From assembly GCF_003762835.1 (NCBI RefSeq), contig NZ_RJWA01000006.1:310001-374000 (forward strand): a stretch of DNA of 64,000 nucleotides, in the 5' to 3' direction. The DNA is from Micromonospora sp. HM5-17 (GTDB lineage Bacteria > Actinomycetota > Actinomycetes > Mycobacteriales > Micromonosporaceae). Below, one piece after another: positions 60,841 through 64,000 of this stretch (position 1 is the stretch's first letter; each line of letters begins with the position of its first letter). The notes under the pieces were generated by a model, which did not search any database, was not told where the DNA came from, and saw only the letters and a program-made list of their open reading frames with translations. A program made the translations under genes and the position numbers.

Positions 60841-62735
60841 CCCACGGAGACGAGAGGGCGCTGCTGCCCACGGCGACCGGTGCGGAGGCCCGGGCCGCGC
60901 TGCGCGAGCTGCTCCGGCCGCGCCGCCTCCTGGCACTGGGTGCCTTCGGGCTGCTCAGCGCCGCCACGGCGGTCGGCCTGCTCACCGCGCCGGTCCTCGG
61001 CGGCATCGTGGACCTCGCCGTCGCCGGCCGGCCGCCGGACGCGGTCACCGCCCCCGCGCTGCTGCTCGTCACCATCGCGGTGGTGCAGGGGGTCTGCCTG
61101 GCCGCCGGGCAGACGCTCGTCGCCCGGCTCGGTGAGGAGATGCTGGCCGACCTGCGCGAACGATTCGTCGACCGGGTGCTGGCGCTGCCGCTCGCCGTCG
61201 TGGAGCGGGCCGGCTCCGGCGACCTGACCTCCCGGGTCACCGGCGACGTCACGGTCATCGCAGAGGCGGTCCGGACGGCGTTCCCGCAGCTGGCCCGCTC
61301 GGCGCTGACCATCGGCCTGACCCTGGTCGGGCTGGTGGTGCTGGACTGGCGTTTCCTGCTCGCCGCCCTGCTCGCCCTCCCGGTGCACCTGCGCACCGTC
61401 CGGTGGTACGCCGGGCGGGCCCGGTCCCTCTACGCCCGGCAGCGGGTGGCGCTCGGCGCCCAGCAGCAGCAACTGCTCGACACGATCGGCGGGGCGGCGA
61501 CGGTACGCGCCTTCCGGCTCGCCGAGTCGCACCTGGACCGGGTCGCCGTACGCTCGCGGCACGCGGTCGACCTCACCCTGCGCGGCATCCGGTTGATGAC
61601 CCGGTTCTACGGCCGGCTCAACGTCGCCGAATTCGTCGGCCTGTCGGCGGTCCTGGTCACCGGCTTCCTGCTGGTCCGGGCGGACGCGGTGAGCGTCGGT
61701 ACGGCAGCCGCCGCCGCGCTCTACTTCCACAACCTGTTCAACCCGCTCAACGCCGCGCTCAGCCTCGTCGACGACGCGCAGTCGGCGGCGGCCAGCCTGG
61801 CCCGGTTGGTCGGCGTCAGCCGGCTCTCCGCCGCGGACCGGACCGACGACGGTGCCAGACTCGGCGCTTCGGTGTTGGCCGACGGCGGCGACGTCGCCAT
61901 CCCTCCGTCATCGAGGTCGGCCGATGACGCGGCCGATCCGGCCGGAGCCGACGAGACCGCCGTGCCGGCAGCCGGACCCGTCGTCCCGGCCGACACCACC
62001 GGTATCGCCATCGAGGTCAAGGGGCTGCACCACGCCTACGCGCCCGGCCACGAGGTGCTGCGCGACGTCAGCTTCACCGTGGCGCCGGGCGAGCGGGTGG
62101 CGCTGGTCGGCGCGAGTGGCGCGGGCAAGACCACGCTGGCCCGGCTGATCGCCGGCATCGACCGGCCGAGCAGTGGCGTGATCCGGCTCGGCGGGGTGCC
62201 GGTCGACGAACTTGGCGGGCAGGTGACCGGCCGCATCGTGGCGCTGGTGAGCCAGGACGGGCACGTCTTCGCCGGCCCGCTCGCCGACGACCTGCGGCTC
62301 GCCCGTCCCGACGCGACGGACGAGGCGCTGCGCACCGCGCTCGACCGGGTCGGTGCCCTGGGCTGGGCCACGGCCCTCCCGGACGGACTCGCCACCGTCG
62401 TCGGCGAGGGGGGCCACCGGCTCACCGCGGCCCAGGAGCAGCAGCTCGCGCTGGCCCGGCTCGTGCTGGCCGCGCCCCCGGTGGTGATCCTGGACGAGGC
62501 CACCGCCGAGGCGGGCAGCGCCGGCGCCCGTCTCCTGGAGTCCGCCGCCGACCGGACCCTGGCGGGACGTACCGCCCTCGTGATCGCCCACCGACTCAGC
62601 CAGGCCGCTACGGCCGACCGGGTCATCGTGCTCGACGCCGGCCGCGTGGTCGAGACCGGCACCCACGACGGCCTCGTCGCCGCGGGCGGCCGGTACGCGT
62701 CGCTCTGGTCCGCCTGGTCTGGCGCCCGCGGGTAG
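60837..62735 (+). CDS. ABC half-transporter with intact Walker sites but degenerate signature
   Basis: The 632-residue partner starts at a GTG overlapping the previous stop (GTGA). It has a six-helix membrane domain, a long acidic/Ala linker, and an ATPase domain with Walker A GASGAGKTT, Q-loop SQDGHVFAG, Walker B VVILDEATAEAG with the catalytic Glu, and H-loop IAHRLS. Its signature motif is LTAAQ, not LSGGQ. The defects are thus the mirror image of those in the upstream protein, predicting one working and one dead ATP site. Iron control and the nearby NRPS fragment and siderophore-binding gene point to siderophore traffic. Confidence 0.9.
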   Translation: MTHGDERALLPTATGAEARAALRELLRPRRLLALGAFGLLSAATAVGLLTAPVLGGIVDLAVAGRPPDAVTAPALLLVTIAVVQGVCLAAGQTLVARLGEEMLADLRERFVDRVLALPLAVVERAGSGDLTSRVTGDVTVIAEAVRTAFPQLARSALTIGLTLVGLVVLDWRFLLAALLALPVHLRTVRWYAGRARSLYARQRVALGAQQQQLLDTIGGAATVRAFRLAESHLDRVAVRSRHAVDLTLRGIRLMTRFYGRLNVAEFVGLSAVLVTGFLLVRADAVSVGTAAAAALYFHNLFNPLNAALSLVDDAQSAAASLARLVGVSRLSAADRTDDGARLGASVLADGGDVAIPPSSRSADDAADPAGADETAVPAAGPVVPADTTGIAIEVKGLHHAYAPGHEVLRDVSFTVAPGERVALVGASGAGKTTLARLIAGIDRPSSGVIRLGGVPVDELGGQVTGRIVALVSQDGHVFAGPLADDLRLARPDATDEALRTALDRVGALGWATALPDGLATVVGEGGHRLTAAQEQQLALARLVLAAPPVVILDEATAEAGSAGARLLESAADRTLAGRTALVIAHRLSQAATADRVIVLDAGRVVETGTHDGLVAAGGRYASLWSAWSGARG

Positions 62736-62748
62736 GCGCGGCCACCGA

Positions 62749-63625
62749 TCATCGCCGCCGCCCTCGGCGACCGCGACGTCGCGGTGCCCGGCTACGGCGT
62801 CGGCTGCGCTGCCCCGCCCGGGCCGCGGCCATCCGCTCGCGGAGGCTACGCGGCCGCGGGTCGGTCCAGTTCGCCTCGACGTACGCCAGGCAGGCGTCCC
62901 GGGCCAGGCACGGCCGGTGCCGACGGCCGGTCCGGAGTGACCGGTGCCGCCGGCGCGCCGGGCGTGGCGGGCGTCGCGGGTGCGGACAACGACGCGCCGG
63001 GCAGTGGCAGCGCGGAGAGCGACAGCGCGGAGAGCGGCACGTCGGGCGCGGCCAGGGCCGCACGGAGGAGTGGACGAACCCACCGGCCAGCCGGCGGGCG
63101 GTCGCCGAATCGATGTCGCCGGCGGGTGGCGGGGCCGGCTCCCCGGTCGGGTCGTTCAGCAGCAGCCGGGGCAGCTCCGGGGCCGCCGGCAGTCGCGCGG
63201 CGAGCGTGGCCGTGGTGACCAGGCAGACGGGCTGGGCGTCGGCGAGCAGGTAGCGGATCCGCTCGGCCGGGTGGTCGGGATCCAGCGGCAGGTACGCGCC
63301 GCCGGCCTTGAGCACCACCACCTCGGCGATGATCATCTCCACCGACCGGGGCAGGCAGAGCGCGACGACCTTCTCCGGCCCGCCCCCGGGCCAGCAGCCC
63401 GTGCGCCAGCCGGTTGGCCCGGGCGTTCACCTCGGCGTACGTCAGCTCGGTCTCCCCGAAGACCAGCGCCACCGTCTCCGGGGACCGCCGGACGCCGGCC
63501 TCGAAGAACGCCGGCCAGGCCGCCGGCGGGCCCGGCGCCACGGTCTCGTTCCATTCCACGAGGATCCGGTGCCGTTTCACTGTGCTCGGTCCGTCGTCGG
63601 CCGGATCCAGACCGGTTGTGGGCAC
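62749..63625 (-). pseudogene. NRPS adenylation-domain fragment, frameshifted and truncated
   Basis: From a GTG at 63625 the frame encodes an NRPS linker and A-domain start (RILVEWNETVAPGPPAAWPA, SPETVALVFGETELTYAEVN, ARANRLAHGLL). Near 63385, in a GGGGGCGGG run, it shifts to the frame that reads PEKVVALCLPRSVEMIIAEV, VVLKAGGAYLPLDPDHPAER and IRYLLADAQPVCLV. After about NDPTGEP (about 63145) adenylation similarity is lost and only Arg/Pro/Ala-rich sequence follows. Condensation and thiolation domains and the rest of the A domain are absent. It is probably a relic of a siderophore NRPS. Confidence 0.75.
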
Positions 63626-63678
63626 GACGAGGTACCGCCTCTCGCAGCGGGTGGAGGGTGGGGAGGAGGGAGTGGTTG

Positions 63679-63721
63679 ACCGGCCGGCGGGCCGGGGCGG
63701 CCCGCCGGTCCGCCGGCCGGT
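63679..63721 (-). terminator. Hairpin after the siderophore-binding protein gene
   Basis: ACCGGCCGGCGG (63679-63690) and CCGCCGGCCGGT (63710-63721) are perfect complements; the inner sequence can also pair (GGGCC with GGCCC). It lies 3 nt after the stop of the leftward siderophore-binding protein gene. There is no U-tract; it is a plausible hairpin terminator or mRNA-stabilising structure. Confidence 0.6.
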
Positions 63722-63724
63722 GGC

Positions 63725-64000
63725 TCAGGCGCCGCCCAGCAGGGGCAGGATCTGGTCCAGGGCGTACGGGATGCTCAGCACGGTGCTGAAGGAGAGCGCG
63801 GCGCCGATCGGCGGGTTCTCGTACGGCAGGAAGAGCGCCCCGTTCCGCTTCGCCACCTCCAGGGTGGCGTAGACCCGGTCGGCCCGGACCCGGGGCTCGG
63901 CGGAGGCGTCCGAGGTGAGGAAGAAGACGCGGTCGACGTCGATGAGGTCGAGCCGCTCGGAGCCGATCTCGGCGGCGTACTCGTCGCCGACCGCGTCGAC
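63725..64000 (-). CDS. Iron-siderophore ABC substrate-binding protein, C-terminal part
   Basis: The minus-strand frame is open to the right edge, so the N-terminus with the lipoprotein signal is outside the window. The visible 91 residues read like the end of a FecB/FhuD-type binding protein: ERLDLIDVDRVFFLTSDASA, then VYATLEVAKRNGALFLPYEN and AALSFSTVLSIPYALDQILP. Such proteins capture ferric siderophores outside the membrane and hand them to a permease. The stop is followed by a hairpin. Confidence 0.82.
   Translation of the reverse strand, partial: VDAVGDEYAAEIGSERLDLIDVDRVFFLTSDASAEPRVRADRVYATLEVAKRNGALFLPYENPPIGAALSFSTVLSIPYALDQILPLLGGA

Noticed and set aside
62784-63218. Plus-strand open frame opposite the NRPS fragment
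   Set aside because: Simple Ser/Gly/Arg-rich sequence; it arises from the repetitive minus-strand sequence and has no start signal.
1-64000. tRNA, rRNA, CRISPR arrays, insertion sequences or attachment sites
   Set aside because: No tRNA-like T-loop and acceptor combination, no regularly spaced repeat array, no transposase motif and no integrase were noticed. A dedicated tRNA or covariance search could not be run.

Overview
The window is high-GC actinobacterial DNA with dense, translationally coupled operons, many GTG starts and strong purine-rich ribosome binding sites. Gene content (class III lanthipeptide genes like the Streptomyces ram/amf set, hopanoid genes, DUF397/XRE pairs, an HSP18-type regulator, ergothioneine genes) suggests a filamentous actinomycete, most likely Micromonosporaceae. 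That placement is inference from gene families; no rRNA or tRNA is visible.

Layout. 1-1640: end of an NhaA antiporter, a small acidic protein and a GDT1/UPF0016 cation transporter. The transporter has a yybP-ykoY (Mn2+) riboswitch leader. 1828-6292: egtABCD for ergothioneine, reading leftward into that riboswitch. 6628-10948: a complete four-gene ABC sugar importer. 11016-15262: a membrane Ser/Thr kinase, a nucleotide-sugar dehydrogenase and a glycosyltransferase. 15921-24104: a SapB-type lanthipeptide cluster, ramC-ramS-ramA-ramB, with two paralogous RamR-like regulators on the other strand. The 46-codon ramS overlaps the end of ramC and is easily missed. 24539-28390: a PLP aminotransferase, then a two-gene unit of an asparagine-synthetase-like enzyme without its N-terminal Cys and a protein with LAS/M15 metallopeptidase motifs. 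28677-34227: GH51 arabinofuranosidase, GGDEF protein with a coupled small gene, DUF397 and XRE genes, and an SDR. 34316-43305: a seven-gene overlapping hopanoid operon (hpnC, hpnD, hpnE, prenyl synthase, shc, HpnG-IspH fusion, hpnH). 43523-46599: DMT transporter, MGDG-synthase-like glycosyltransferase and a CHRD protein.

46893-49329 holds two decayed small genes (one an hsp18/hsp20 remnant) facing an intact HSP18-type regulator across two operator-like repeats, then a methyltransferase. 49571-53990 carries copper-linked secreted proteins: an AA10 LPMO, a PHM-like copper monooxygenase and a YcnI-like protein. 54070-58451: proteins of unknown function, an Mrr-like nuclease with a coiled coil, an HxlR regulator and acetate kinase. 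58948-64000 is an iron-controlled region: an IdeR/DmdR-type box, two ABC half-transporters with complementary degenerate ATP sites, a frameshifted NRPS adenylation fragment and the end of a siderophore-binding protein.

Functionally, the window combines redox protection (ergothioneine, Mn2+), envelope and aerial-growth functions (hopanoids, SapB-like surfactant peptide), polysaccharide use (sugar ABC, GH51, LPMO) and iron acquisition. The best discovery candidates are the unannotated ramS-like gene, the Cys-less Asn-synthetase/LAS-peptidase pair, the decayed hsp18 locus with intact operators, and the split-active-site ABC pair under an iron box.
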